Assembly (NCBI GenBank): GCA_002361735.1
Contig: DETS01000015.1
Location: 2,466 to 8,113 of the forward strand
Length of the DNA: 5,648 nucleotides
Reading direction: 5' to 3'
Source: Lachnospiraceae bacterium UBA3282
Lineage (GTDB): Bacteria > Bacillota > Clostridia > Lachnospirales > Lachnospiraceae
Shown here piece after piece: positions 5,440 through 5,648 of this stretch. A program made the translations under genes and the position numbers. The notes under the pieces were generated by a model, which worked only from the letters and a program-made list of their open reading frames with translations, had not been told where the DNA came from and did not search any database. Position 1 is the stretch's first letter. Each line of letters begins with the position of its first letter.

Positions 5440-5648
5440 ATGAAAACACTGAGAGAATCAAAGGTCGGCGATACCGTCCGGGTGGTGAAACTTCACGGAG
5501 AAGGCGCGGTCAAACGCCGGATCATGGACATGGGACTGACAAAGGGCGTGGATGTGCAGATACGCAAGGTGGCGCCTTTAGGCGATCCAATCGAGGTGAC
5601 CGTCCGCGGTTATGAGCTTTCCATCAGAAAGGCGGATGCGGAAATGAT
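5440..5648 (+). CDS. feoA: FeoA family protein, second copy, 3' partial
   Basis: Sixty-nine codons are visible and the frame runs off the right edge, probably only a few residues short of the end since FeoA proteins are usually 70-80 residues. The sequence is canonical FeoA: VGDTVRVVKLHGEGAVKRRIMDMGLTKGVDV (9-39), with the RRIMDMGLTKG turn, then VAPLGDPIEVTVRGYELSIRKADAE, where the G-D-P-I and R-G-Y-x-L-S-I-R-K motifs are diagnostic. GAGGAGG lies eight bases before the ATG; an ATG at 5435 opens a two-codon frame only. It is 88 bases after the first feoA, with no terminator between, so co-transcription is likely. feoB is expected next. Role: iron(II) uptake with FeoB. Confidence 0.92.
   Translation, partial: MKTLRESKVGDTVRVVKLHGEGAVKRRIMDMGLTKGVDVQIRKVAPLGDPIEVTVRGYELSIRKADAEM

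Noticed and set aside
1..5648. tRNA, rRNA, CRISPR array, insertion sequence or attachment site
   Set aside because: No cloverleaf, regularly spaced repeats, transposase-like frame or terminal inverted repeats were seen.

Overview
The window looks like a chromosomal segment from a gut Clostridia species, probably Lachnospiraceae. The reasons are strong GGAGG-type ribosome binding sites, mid-GC core genes, and protein sequences that read like Lachnospiraceae family members (LysR, AI-2E transporter, tandem FeoA). This placement is an inference from sequence feel; no search was run.

Layout. (1) 1-638, plus strand: an AT-rich gene, open at the left edge, ending in a HEPN-like domain (Arg-x4-His). 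It is a candidate ApeA-type defence protein. (2) 713-1840, plus: a complete AI-2E family permease. (3) 1872-2750, minus: a complete LysR regulator, divergent from an alpha/beta hydrolase gene (2928-3686, plus). The shared intergenic region holds overlapping divergent promoters, an AT-rich dyad and a 20-codon mini reading frame. A rho-independent terminator (3724-3774) closes the hydrolase unit. (4) 3773-4396, minus: a complete TetR regulator, divergent from an aldo/keto reductase remnant (4584-4949, plus). (5) 4945-5648, plus: an iron-uptake locus. Three palindromes of the form TTAG-N6-CTAA surround a good sigma-70-type promoter, followed by two different FeoA genes, the second cut by the window edge. 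A feoB gene is expected just beyond.

The main observation is the contrast between regulators and targets. Both regulators look intact. Each divergent target gene looks damaged in the same way: internal segments normally present in the family are missing, yet the reading frame is kept. The hydrolase lacks two blocks and has a TAA at codon 8 of its best-supported start. The reductase lacks the block carrying its catalytic lysine and everything after about residue 98, and its frame then runs into the first feo operator. This resembles a decaying redox/hydrolase accessory region beside a conserved iron-transport operon, although shortened functional proteins cannot be excluded from sequence alone.

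The second point is the set of three DtxR/IdeR-like half-box operators ahead of feoA, which suggests iron-responsive control by a DtxR-family repressor. The third is the HEPN protein at the left edge, whose N-terminal part lies outside the window. I did not find a clearly new multi-gene system; the HEPN gene and the in-frame eroded target genes are the best leads.
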